Origin: Phycisphaerae bacterium
GTDB taxonomy: Bacteria > Planctomycetota > Phycisphaerae > Tepidisphaerales > Tepidisphaeraceae
Assembly: GCA_014380825.1 (NCBI GenBank)
Contig: JACMJD010000674.1
Location: 1-9,042 of the forward strand
Direction of reading: 5' to 3'
Length of the DNA: 9,042 nt
Shown here: piece by piece, positions 1 to 5,545 of the stretch
Layout: each line of letters opens with the position of its first letter
How positions within the stretch are numbered: position 1 is the stretch's first letter
Translations under genes and position numbers: made by a program
Notes under the pieces: model-generated
Database searches by the model: none
The model's input: the letters and a program-made list of their open reading frames with translations, nothing else
What the model was told of the DNA's origin: nothing

Positions 1-60
1 CCGGCCATGCATTTGACTTGCGGATCGCACGCACTTTTCTTCGTCAGCGCGATATGGGAT

Positions 61-1074
61 ATGGCGCCGTCGCGTCCAACGCTACTGCTGGCTGGCGCGG
101 CGCTGGCGTTTTATATCGCGTCGCGGCTCGGGGCGGCGGTGCTGGATCGTCGCGGCAACAATCCCGCCGGCGCCGCGGCGGCACACTGGCTGCCCATGGC
201 GGCGGTCACGCTGACTGTTCTCAAGCAATATCCGCACGCGGCCGTCAGCATCATTTTCGCCAGCAGCGTCGCCTGTCTGACGCTGGTTCCGGGTGTCACG
301 CTGTTGACCGCGCAACCGCCGGCGCCGGGCGAGCCGTTGCCGGTTGAACCGCTGGATGTGAACGATCGCCGGGCGAGGTCGATGGTGCTGCCGGCCGCGC
401 TGCTTACGCTGCTCGCGGGGTTTCGGGGATTTTTCACGTTGTTCCACGCGCTGCTGTTCATCCTGCAAGGGGTGGCCGTTTTGTTCGCGTGGACTTCGGC
501 GCCGGATGAATCGGCTTCCGTCAGGGTCGGCGGCGGCAATCGCTTCAGCCCGATCCTTGCCGTTTTACAGATCGGGTCCTGGATTCTGCTCACGCTCGCC
601 GGGGCCTATATCGCCACCAGCGGCATTCAAGACATCTCCTCGCGCGTGCCGCACCTGACCACCGGCGTGATCGGCGTGCTGATGATCGCACCGGCCCTGG
701 TGCTGCCGATGATCGGATCCGCGCTCTCCATGACGCAGCGCGGCCGCGGCGGGGCGGTCATTTCGACCAGTGTCGATTGCGTCCTGCTGAACCTGTGCGT
801 TCTCCTGCCGATCACGATCATCGCGTGGCAGGTGATGTCGAACTGGACCGGATTCGGAAGCATGATGCGTGGCCGACTGTTCGACGCCCCGGCCACGCCG
901 CTGCCATATCCGATGGCGGCGTGGCGCATCGACGCGGTGATGCTGATCATCTTCGGCGCCGCGCTGCTGCTGGTCTCAACCAAGCGCTGGGTGCCCGGCC
1001 GCGCCGAGGGCGTGATCGGTGTGCTCGCGTTTGCGCTATACATGATGGCAAACGCGAAGCTCGCGACAAAGTGA
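61..1074 (+). CDS. Multipass membrane protein, degenerate sodium/calcium exchanger-like (CaCA) candidate
   Basis: This is a very hydrophobic protein with roughly eight to ten membrane segments and no catalytic domain. Counted from the ATG at 7 (355 aa), two regions match the CaCA alpha-repeat layout: one beginning Leu62-Pro63-Met64 and one at Leu233-Pro234-Met235, the latter followed by an RG turn and ending at Asn262. Classical exchangers have Glu where both repeats here have Met, and the Gly-Asn/Gly-Ser-Asn positions are also changed, so normal ion binding is doubtful. A loop around residues 104-124 carries many prolines and acidic residues. The frame is open to the left edge, so the gene may begin at 7 or before the window. 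I prefer ATG 61 because the family-like first helix starts just after it. thyX follows 17 nt downstream and may be cotranscribed. That it is a membrane protein is fairly sure; the family assignment is tentative. Confidence 0.6.
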   Translation: MAPSRPTLLLAGAALAFYIASRLGAAVLDRRGNNPAGAAAAHWLPMAAVTLTVLKQYPHAAVSIIFASSVACLTLVPGVTLLTAQPPAPGEPLPVEPLDVNDRRARSMVLPAALLTLLAGFRGFFTLFHALLFILQGVAVLFAWTSAPDESASVRVGGGNRFSPILAVLQIGSWILLTLAGAYIATSGIQDISSRVPHLTTGVIGVLMIAPALVLPMIGSALSMTQRGRGGAVISTSVDCVLLNLCVLLPITIIAWQVMSNWTGFGSMMRGRLFDAPATPLPYPMAAWRIDAVMLIIFGAALLLVSTKRWVPGRAEGVIGVLAFALYMMANAKLATK

Positions 1075-1091
1075 CCGCGCGGAAAGTTTTC

Positions 1092-1991
1092 ATGTGTCCG
1101 ATTAAGATGCCGCCCATGGGAAATGAGATCGAGAAAAAGCCCTTCGAAACTGAAACGCGCGACCTGATGGACGGCGCGGCGCGATGGGAAATCAAAGTCC
1201 ACGATCACGGCCTGGTCGCGCTGATCGATGTCATGCCGCGCTTGGCGCCGGTCGGAAAAACCGCGGACTACGCCATCGTCCAAGCCGCCCGCGTCAGTTA
1301 TGGCGAGGGCACGAAGCAAGTGAACGAAGATCGCGGCCTGATTCGATATCTGGCGCGCCATCGGCATACAACTCCGTTCGAGATGGTGGAATTCAAATTC
1401 CATCACGTGATGCCGATCTTCGTCGCAAGACAGTGGATCCGTCACCGCACGGCCAACGTGAACGAATACAGCGCGCGATATTCGGTTGTGCGCGATCGGT
1501 TCTATCACCCGACGATCGAGAACGTCCGCAAACAAAGCACCACCAATCGCCAGGGCGGCGAAGAATCCATCGACGAGATGACCGCCAAGGATTTCATCCA
1601 ATATCTCGATGATTCCGAGAAGCTATACACGCGCTACGAGGCGCTGTTGGAAAAAGGCGTCTCGCGCGAGCTGGCCCGCATCGCGCTGCCGGTGAGCGTT
1701 TACACCGAGTGGTATTGGAAGATCGATCTGCACAACCTGCTGCACTTCCTGTCGCTGCGCATGGACGCGCACGCGCAGCAGGAAATCCGTGATTACGCGA
1801 CCGCGATGTTCGACCTCGTCCGCCCGATCGCGCCCATCGCCTGCGAGGCGTTCATCGACTACAACGTGGAGTCGATGCGGCTTTCGCGATTGGAAATCGA
1901 AGCGATCAAATCCGGCAAACCGCTGCCGACGGAAAACAAACGAGAGAACGCGGAATGGGAAGAAAAGAAGCGAAAGCTGGGGTTGAGCTAA
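1092..1991 (+). CDS. thyX: Flavin-dependent thymidylate synthase ThyX
   Basis: ThyX makes dTMP from dUMP in the cytoplasm using methylenetetrahydrofolate as carbon donor and FAD/NADPH for reduction. It replaces the folate-oxidising ThyA. The signature RHRx7S is present as RHRTANVNEYS at residues 117-127 and continues SARYS. Other family segments are RHRHTTPFEM (90-99, substrate region), a stretch around 191-214 containing RELARIALP, and LRMDAHAQQEIR near 222-233. The protein is 299 aa, longer than the usual 220-250, with about 35 extra N-terminal residues and a charged C-terminal tail. ATG 1092 is preferred because GGAAAG lies 5 nt upstream; Met residues 6 and 9 are alternatives without a ribosome site. 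The gene follows the membrane protein by 17 nt. Its TAA stop overlaps the TAG of the convergent nucleotidyltransferase-like gene. Confidence 0.96.
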   Translation: MCPIKMPPMGNEIEKKPFETETRDLMDGAARWEIKVHDHGLVALIDVMPRLAPVGKTADYAIVQAARVSYGEGTKQVNEDRGLIRYLARHRHTTPFEMVEFKFHHVMPIFVARQWIRHRTANVNEYSARYSVVRDRFYHPTIENVRKQSTTNRQGGEESIDEMTAKDFIQYLDDSEKLYTRYEALLEKGVSRELARIALPVSVYTEWYWKIDLHNLLHFLSLRMDAHAQQEIRDYATAMFDLVRPIAPIACEAFIDYNVESMRLSRLEIEAIKSGKPLPTENKRENAEWEEKKRKLGLS

Positions 1992-2530
1992 TTTTGCGGC
2001 GGGTCGTTCTGCACAGCTTTTGCGAGCTTTCTAAATTCAGCTCGCATCGATTTCTCGAGCTTTGACGTAAACGCACCGGTGAGTTTGTTTGCGCGGATCA
2101 ACCCGACGACTTCCGCGATATCTTGAGAGCGCGCCAGGTTGTTCGACCCACTGCGCAGCTTCATGTTTATCAAGTCGGCGAGGCTCACGGTCGTCACTTC
2201 ATCGATCTGCATTCGATCGATCGGAACCGGTTGAACGATCTTCTCATCGACCAACTGAACCGGCACTTTCCCCCAGCGAAACTCGCGGTTTGCACTGTTA
2301 TATTTCAAGCCTGCACGCTTCATCGCATTTGACGCCGCCTCCAGCGGGCCTCCGACGAAGACATCGACGTCGGTCGTCGTTCGCTCATAGCCGTGCAAAA
2401 ACACTGCGATTCCACAAATGATCGCGCCGTTGATCTTCGCGTCGCGCAGGATCGCCGACACGCGCCGGGCGGTGGCGAGCACTTCGCCTCGGTGTTCCAG
2501 CATGAGAATGGCCTGGGTTTGCAGGGACAT
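1988..2530 (-). CDS. MNT/AbiEii-type nucleotidyltransferase-like protein
   Basis: This is a 180-aa soluble protein with the hallmarks of a minimal nucleotidyltransferase fold: CGIAVFLHGYERTTTDVDVF at residues 39-58, where His46-Gly47, Arg50-Thr51 and the metal-binding pair Asp54/Asp56 fit the family pattern. One usual Gly is Ile41. A C-terminal stretch (LADLINMK at 118-124 and QDIAEVVGLI at 136-145) matches helices common in stand-alone members related to the AbiEii toxin group. Substrate and target are unknown. There is no AbiEi-like antitoxin or HEPN partner next to it, so a toxin-antitoxin role is not supported. The start at 2530 has no Shine-Dalgarno site, but an extended -10 box lies 10 nt upstream, suggesting a leaderless or very short leader. 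It overlaps thyX by 4 nt tail to tail. Confidence 0.82.
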   Translation of the reverse strand: MSLQTQAILMLEHRGEVLATARRVSAILRDAKINGAIICGIAVFLHGYERTTTDVDVFVGGPLEAASNAMKRAGLKYNSANREFRWGKVPVQLVDEKIVQPVPIDRMQIDEVTTVSLADLINMKLRSGSNNLARSQDIAEVVGLIRANKLTGAFTSKLEKSMRAEFRKLAKAVQNDPPQN

Positions 2531-2601
2531 GGATCATCTGATTGTATCATCGGGATCGATCGGCGCACGACTTGATCCAGCAATCCAGCATGCGATGATC
2601 C
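2531..2601. promoter_or_regulatory. Inverted repeat in the divergent intergenic region
   Basis: GGATCATC (2531-2538) and its exact reverse complement GATGATCC (2594-2601) flank the space between the divergent nucleotidyltransferase-like and LOG genes. One copy abuts the first gene's start codon and the other lies 7 nt before the second gene's ATG. It could be a paired operator, but GATC-containing words are common in this window, so chance is a real possibility. Confidence 0.22.
2541..2549 (-). promoter_or_regulatory. Possible extended -10 promoter of the nucleotidyltransferase-like gene
   Basis: On the minus strand the sequence TGATACAAT fits an extended -10 box (TGn plus TACAAT). It ends 10 nt before the ATG at 2530, so transcription would begin within a few bases of the start codon. 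No good -35 hexamer is seen at 16-18 nt, which extended -10 promoters can lack. This is inferred from sequence only. Confidence 0.35.
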
Positions 2602-2608
2602 GCTCCGC

Positions 2609-3454
2609 ATGAAATCAGCCAACAATCACGATCCGCGGATTAGCCAATCTCCCGATGGGCGAGACAGTTGGCGCGTGTTCCGCATCATGTCCGAGTTTGT
2701 CGAAGGCTTCGAAGTGATGGCCCCGGTGGGGCGGGCGGTTTCGATCTTCGGGTCGGCACGCACGAAGCCGGACGACAAGTATTACAAGGCTGCTGAAGAG
2801 ACCGGCCGACTGCTCGAGAAGAAGAATTTCGCCGTCATCACCGGCGGCGGGCCGGGCATCATGGAGGCGGCCAACAAGGGCGCTTTTGAAGCGGGGGGCG
2901 TGAGCATTGGGATGAACATCACGCTCCCGCAGGAACAGGAAGCAAACAAATATCAGAACATCTCGCTCGACTTCCATTATTTCTACGCACGCAAAGTGAT
3001 GTTCGTGAAATACGCCTCGGCGTTCGTTTGTTTCCCCGGCGGATTCGGAACGCTCGATGAATTTTTCGAGACGATCACGCTCGTGCAGACGCTGAAGGTA
3101 GAAGCGTTCCCGATCATCCTCTACGGCAAAGAATTCTGGGGCGGCCTGCACAAGTGGATGAAAGAGCAGTTGCTGTCGAAGTACATCGATGCCGAAGACC
3201 TCGACATCTTCCGGATCGTCGACACGCCAAAAGACGTGGTGAAACAGGTCGTGCAGGGCATGAAGAAACACTGGTGGGCGCCGATCGACGAATCGCCGGA
3301 GAAAACCTCGGCGCCGATCACACCGATCATCATCGCCGGCGGACCTGTGACCGGATCGAAAACAGAAGATACCGGCGAAGGCACGCGTTACGGCCGACGT
3401 GCGAAGCGCAGTACGAAGAAGGTCGCCGCGCAATCAAGGAAGCCGCAGCAGTAG
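2609..3454 (+). CDS. LOG-family (TIGR00730-type) Rossmann-fold nucleotide-monophosphate phosphoribohydrolase
   Basis: LOG-family enzymes cleave N6-modified or plain nucleoside 5'-monophosphates to base and ribose 5-phosphate; older annotations call them lysine decarboxylases. The 281-aa protein has FGSAR (47-51), GGGPGIMEAANKGA (79-92), Arg128-Lys129 in YARKVMF, and the catalytic PGGFGTLDE (143-151). The N-terminal segment WRVFRIMSEFVEGFE (21-35) marks the longer bacterial subtype and supports ATG 2609 over the internal Met27, although no Shine-Dalgarno site is visible. The catalytic domain ends near residue 225. About 50 further residues form a Pro/Thr then Arg/Lys-rich tail that is probably disordered. 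The gene is divergent from the nucleotidyltransferase-like gene and is followed 9 nt later by a palindromic repeat. The true substrate cannot be told from sequence. Confidence 0.93.
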   Translation: MKSANNHDPRISQSPDGRDSWRVFRIMSEFVEGFEVMAPVGRAVSIFGSARTKPDDKYYKAAEETGRLLEKKNFAVITGGGPGIMEAANKGAFEAGGVSIGMNITLPQEQEANKYQNISLDFHYFYARKVMFVKYASAFVCFPGGFGTLDEFFETITLVQTLKVEAFPIILYGKEFWGGLHKWMKEQLLSKYIDAEDLDIFRIVDTPKDVVKQVVQGMKKHWWAPIDESPEKTSAPITPIIIAGGPVTGSKTEDTGEGTRYGRRAKRSTKKVAAQSRKPQQ

Positions 3455-3463
3455 TTCTTGCTC

Positions 3464-3572
3464 CCTCGCCCCGTACTCGGGGTGAGGGGCCTTGGCGAGC
3501 AAAGCCGTATTTCAGAATCAGCGAGAGGAAAAGACCCCTCACCCCTGCCCTCTCCCCGAGTACGGGGCGAGG
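3464..3572. repeat. Palindromic REP/MITE-like element with 19-bp inverted ends
   Basis: The arm at 3464-3482 (CCTCGCCCCGTACTCGGGG) is the exact reverse complement of 3554-3572. Each arm is itself a small hairpin (CCCCG-TACT-CGGGG). Inner matches continue with TGAGGGG at 3483-3489 against CCCCTCA at 3535-3541. The right arm has 12 extra bases (3542-3553), which looks like a deletion between GGGG runs in the left arm. The centre (about 3494-3530) has no coding content. The composition resembles the widespread CCCTCACCC/CCTCTCCCC intergenic palindromes. No transposase is present here, so mobilisation in trans would be needed. Confidence 0.8.
3528..3572 (-). terminator. Likely rho-independent terminator of the tRNA-Ala gene
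   Basis: Read on the minus strand just after the tRNA, CCTCGCCCC (3572-3564) pairs with GGGGTGAGG (3545-3537) as a 9-bp stem with one G-U pair. It is followed by GG and the T-rich run TCTTTTCC (3535-3528). The stem is built from the right half of the palindromic repeat, so the repeat appears to have been recruited as a terminator. The long hairpin may also slow plus-strand transcripts leaving the LOG gene, but there is no T tract on that side. Confidence 0.55.
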
Positions 3573-3584
3573 AGTAAGGAAAAC

Positions 3585-3657
3585 TGGAGCCGAGGGGGCT
3601 CGAACCCCTAACCCCCGCATTGCAAACGCGGTGCTCTCCCAATTGAGCTACGGCCCC
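3585..3657 (-). tRNA. tRNA-Ala (anticodon UGC)
   Basis: The 73-nt minus-strand sequence folds fully. The acceptor stem is GGGGCCG/CGGCTCC, with the G3-U70 pair that identifies alanine tRNA. The D arm is GCTC...GAGC, the anticodon stem CCGCG/TGCGG has one G-U pair closing the loop TTTGCAA (anticodon TGC), the variable loop has 5 nt, and the T arm is AGGGG-TTCGAGC-CCCCT. The discriminator is A73. CCA is not encoded, so a CCA-adding enzyme must finish the 3' end. The tRNA stands alone, not inside an rRNA operon, between a promoter on its upstream side and a hairpin terminator on its downstream side. Confidence 0.97.
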
Positions 3658-3673
3658 GAAACTGACAACTCGG

Positions 3674-3702
3674 AGTATACGAACACCGACTGGCTCGGAC
3701 AA
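3674..3702 (-). promoter_or_regulatory. Sigma70-type promoter of tRNA-Ala
   Basis: On the minus strand, TTGTCC (3702-3697) and TATACT (3679-3674) are separated by exactly 17 nt, close to the TTGACA/TATAAT consensus. The -10 box ends 16 nt before the first base of the mature tRNA, leaving a leader of about 10 nt for RNase P to remove. This is the best promoter in the window. Confidence 0.65.
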
Positions 3703-3727
3703 TCGCCTGGCCGTACAACGGGGGGCG

Positions 3728-4831
3728 ATGAAAATCCTGCAAGAGTTGTGCTCGATCCCGACGGCCCCGTTTGTCGAGTCGCGCGTGTACGGCTACGTGG
3801 AGGCGTTTGCGCGGGCGCGGCGAAAGCTCAAGCTTTCGCGCGATCGATTCGGCAACCGTCTGCTGGTGCTGCCGGGACAGAAGAAATCGCCACGCATCGT
3901 ATTCGTCGCCCACACCGATCATCCCGGCTTCGTCGCCCGGCGCATGATCGACAAACAAACACTCGAAGCCGACTTCCGTGGCGGCGTGCTGCGAGAGTAT
4001 GTGGACGGCTCGCGCGTCAAGTTCTTTGACGGTTATCGCGAAATCGGCGGCGTCGTGATCGGCACGTCGTCCGACAGAGAGCGAGCGAATTTTCCCGCCC
4101 GCGCGACCATTCGCGTGAAGAGCGCGGTCTCGAAAAACTCGCCCGGCATGTTCGATCAAGGCATCGGCCGATTCAAAGGTGGCCGGTTTCTCAGCCGGGT
4201 GTGCGATGATCTCGCCGGCGCGGCGGCGGCGCTGACGATGCTCGATCAACTGCATCGCAAATCATCGAAGCCGCGCGCGACGGTCGCCGTGTTGCTGACG
4301 CGCGCGGAGGAGGACGGTTTCATCGGCGCGTTGGCAGCGGCGATCGAACCAAAGCTGCTTCGCCGCGATGATCTGATGCTGTCGATCGAATGTTCCGCCG
4401 CCCAACCGTACGCCCCGCAGGGCAAGGGCGTGATCATCCGCGTGGGCGATCGCATCAGCGTGTTTGACTCGTCCCTGACCTTTTTCCTTTCGCAACAAGC
4501 GGAAGCGCTTGCCAAACGCGCCAAGAGTTTCAAGTTTCAGCGATCCTTAATGCCCGGCGGGGCGTGTGAGGGCACCGTGTTCGATGCCTACGGATTTCGA
4601 ACAGCGGCCATGTGCGTGCCGCTGGGAAACTATCACAATATGGATCGCGAGAAGAAAAAGATCGGGCCGGAGTTCATCGATGTGAACGACTGGCAGAACA
4701 TGGTGAAGCTATTCGTCGCCGTCGCGGCGAATGCGCATCAGTTTGATCCGAAGATGCGCCCGCTTTGCACGCGACTCGAAAAGCGTTTTCGTCGTCTGCG
4801 TCCGCTACTACTCGATCACGCGGGATCGTAG
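3728..4831 (+). CDS. M42-family metallo-aminopeptidase (FrvX/glutamyl aminopeptidase-like)
   Basis: M42 enzymes are cytoplasmic dinuclear-metal aminopeptidases that form tetrahedral dodecamers and trim short peptides; relatives are often mislabelled endoglucanase. All expected metal and catalytic positions are visible in the 367-aa product: His62 and Asp64 (AHTDHPGF), the bridging Asp in CDDLAG (160-161), the catalytic/ligand pair Glu194-Glu195 (TRAEEDGF), Glu221 (SIECS) and His303 (GNYHN). The segment at about 85-150 is the usual inserted dimerisation domain. The C-terminal stretch ends with a basic Arg/Lys segment near 350-358. ATG 3728 is preceded by a G-run (ACGGGGGGCG) with short spacing, so initiation is not clear-cut. 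The gene diverges from tRNA-Ala. Its last 16 nt overlap the 3' end of the convergent yidD. Peptide specificity cannot be inferred. Confidence 0.92.
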   Translation: MKILQELCSIPTAPFVESRVYGYVEAFARARRKLKLSRDRFGNRLLVLPGQKKSPRIVFVAHTDHPGFVARRMIDKQTLEADFRGGVLREYVDGSRVKFFDGYREIGGVVIGTSSDRERANFPARATIRVKSAVSKNSPGMFDQGIGRFKGGRFLSRVCDDLAGAAAALTMLDQLHRKSSKPRATVAVLLTRAEEDGFIGALAAAIEPKLLRRDDLMLSIECSAAQPYAPQGKGVIIRVGDRISVFDSSLTFFLSQQAEALAKRAKSFKFQRSLMPGGACEGTVFDAYGFRTAAMCVPLGNYHNMDREKKKIGPEFIDVNDWQNMVKLFVAVAANAHQFDPKMRPLCTRLEKRFRRLRPLLLDHAGS

Positions 4832-5022
4832 CCGCCGGTGCTGAAAGGGTGACAGCGGGCGATGCGCTTGATGGCGCGCCATGATCCCTTCATCGCGCCG
4901 TACTTATCGACGGCGTCGATCGCATACTGACTGCAAGTTGGCTGAAATCTGCACTGGCCGCCAAGAAGTTTGCCGAGGGTGACGCGGTAGAGCAGGACGA
5001 GATGGATGAGCAGCCAGCGCAT
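4816..5022 (-). CDS. yidD: Membrane protein insertion efficiency factor YidD
   Basis: YidD is a small, membrane-associated protein that helps YidC insert inner-membrane proteins. The product has a short amphipathic/hydrophobic N-terminus (LLIHLVLLYRV), then CRFQPTCSQYAIDAV with Cys24 and Cys30, and ends KRIARCHPFSTGGYDPA with Cys57, as expected for the family. I chose ATG 5022 (68 aa) because family members begin just before the hydrophobic stretch and because it follows the rnpA stop by 5 nt, suggesting coupled translation. A TTG at 5061 would give 81 aa and overlap rnpA by 34 nt, adding a basic leader (AKTRTTKAGLTP). The rnpA-yidD pairing is a classic arrangement. The 3' end overlaps the convergent M42 peptidase gene by 16 nt. 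Confidence 0.94.
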   Translation of the reverse strand: MRWLLIHLVLLYRVTLGKLLGGQCRFQPTCSQYAIDAVDKYGAMKGSWRAIKRIARCHPFSTGGYDPA

Positions 5023-5027
5023 TGGCG

Positions 5028-5408
5028 TTAGTCCGGCTTTGGTTGTTCGCGTTTTAGCCAAGTGGTGTGAAGCTTGACCATGATCGAGCTGAGCAGGCGT
5101 TGGTAGTCGGCCAGCAGGAGCGGCTCGTGCGGGCGGACGACGATGATCAGGTCGTACCCGCGCGGGAAATCGTGTTGCAGAAGTCGGAACGCTTCGCGCA
5201 GGCGACGCTTGATCAGGTTCCGTCGCGGCGCGTTGCCGACGCGACGGGAGACGCTTAAGCCGAGGCGCGCATGCGCGAGATCGTTCGGGCGAGCGAAGAT
5301 TCGCAGCGGGCCGCGCGATTCGTGGACGCCGGCGTCGTAGGTTGCTTTGAAGTTCAGCTTGCCGGTGAGCCGGTGCGAGCGGGGGAAGGTGAGACGGGGG
5401 ATGGGCAT
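5028..5408 (-). CDS. rnpA: Ribonuclease P protein component RnpA
   Basis: RnpA is the basic protein subunit that helps the RNase P RNA bind and cut the 5' leader from pre-tRNAs. The 126-aa product has the family's opening FPRSHRLTGKLNFKATYDAG (residues 8-27) and the RNA-binding signature RNLIKRRLRE (63-72), preceded by SVSRRVGNAPR. It ends with the usual helix and a Lys-rich tail. ATG 5408 is preferred. The frame stays open back to an ATG at 5573 inside trxB, but those 55 residues look unlike RnpA and the family normally starts close to FxRxxRL. No clear Shine-Dalgarno site precedes 5408. yidD follows immediately. The usual upstream partner rpmH (ribosomal protein L34) is absent: trxB lies there instead, across a 137-nt gap. 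Confidence 0.95.
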   Translation of the reverse strand: MPIPRLTFPRSHRLTGKLNFKATYDAGVHESRGPLRIFARPNDLAHARLGLSVSRRVGNAPRRNLIKRRLREAFRLLQHDFPRGYDLIIVVRPHEPLLLADYQRLLSSIMVKLHTTWLKREQPKPD

Positions 5409-5519
5409 TTGCGTGCTATCGGAATTCGCGGAGAGCCCGCCAGGCGCGAGTACGCTCTGGGACTGGCGTGAGCAGCAGGGTTGACGCATTCGACCTTGGA
5501 CGCGACGTGCAACGCTCAA

Positions 5520-5534
5520 CGCGCAGTCTGCGCG
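5520..5534. other. Short perfect palindrome after trxB
   Basis: CGCGCAG-T-CTGCGCG is a perfect 7-bp inverted repeat around one central base, 11 nt past the trxB stop. As RNA it would fold as a 5-bp stem with a 5-nt loop. There is no T tract, so it is at best a weak stabilising or termination hairpin; it could also be a symmetric protein-binding site. The rest of the 137-nt trxB-rnpA gap shows no convincing promoter or small gene. Confidence 0.3.
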
Positions 5535-5545
5535 ATCGATCGGTG

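Noticed and set aside
13..18. TTGACT as a -35 box for the first gene
   Set aside because: Five of six consensus bases match, but no acceptable -10 box occurs at 15-19 nt spacing.
777..1091. Long upstream extension of the thyX reading frame
   Set aside because: It lies inside the membrane-protein gene in another frame, and its Arg/His-rich translation does not resemble any ThyX N-terminus. ATG 1092 has a ribosome site.
627..1601. Minus-strand open frame of 324 codons
   Set aside because: It is antisense to the membrane-protein and thyX genes, with no recognisable domain; a high-GC shadow frame.
2615..3433. Minus-strand open frame of 272 codons
   Set aside because: It is the exact antisense of the LOG gene, rich in Arg/His/Phe, and carries no family motif.
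2609..3454. Lysine decarboxylase function for the LOG protein
   Set aside because: The PGGxGTxxE motif marks LOG phosphoribohydrolases; the decarboxylase label is a known misannotation and no PLP-binding site is seen.
3464..3572. CRISPR or attachment site next to the tRNA
   Set aside because: There is only one inverted pair and no regularly spaced direct repeats, and no copy of the tRNA 3' end or integrase gene occurs in the window.
3154..4029. Plus-strand open frame of 291 codons
   Set aside because: It crosses the LOG 3' end, the repeat, the tRNA and the peptidase start, which no real protein gene would.
5023..5061. TTG start for YidD at 5061
   Set aside because: A weaker start codon inside rnpA; the ATG at 5022 matches the family N-terminus. 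Not fully excluded.
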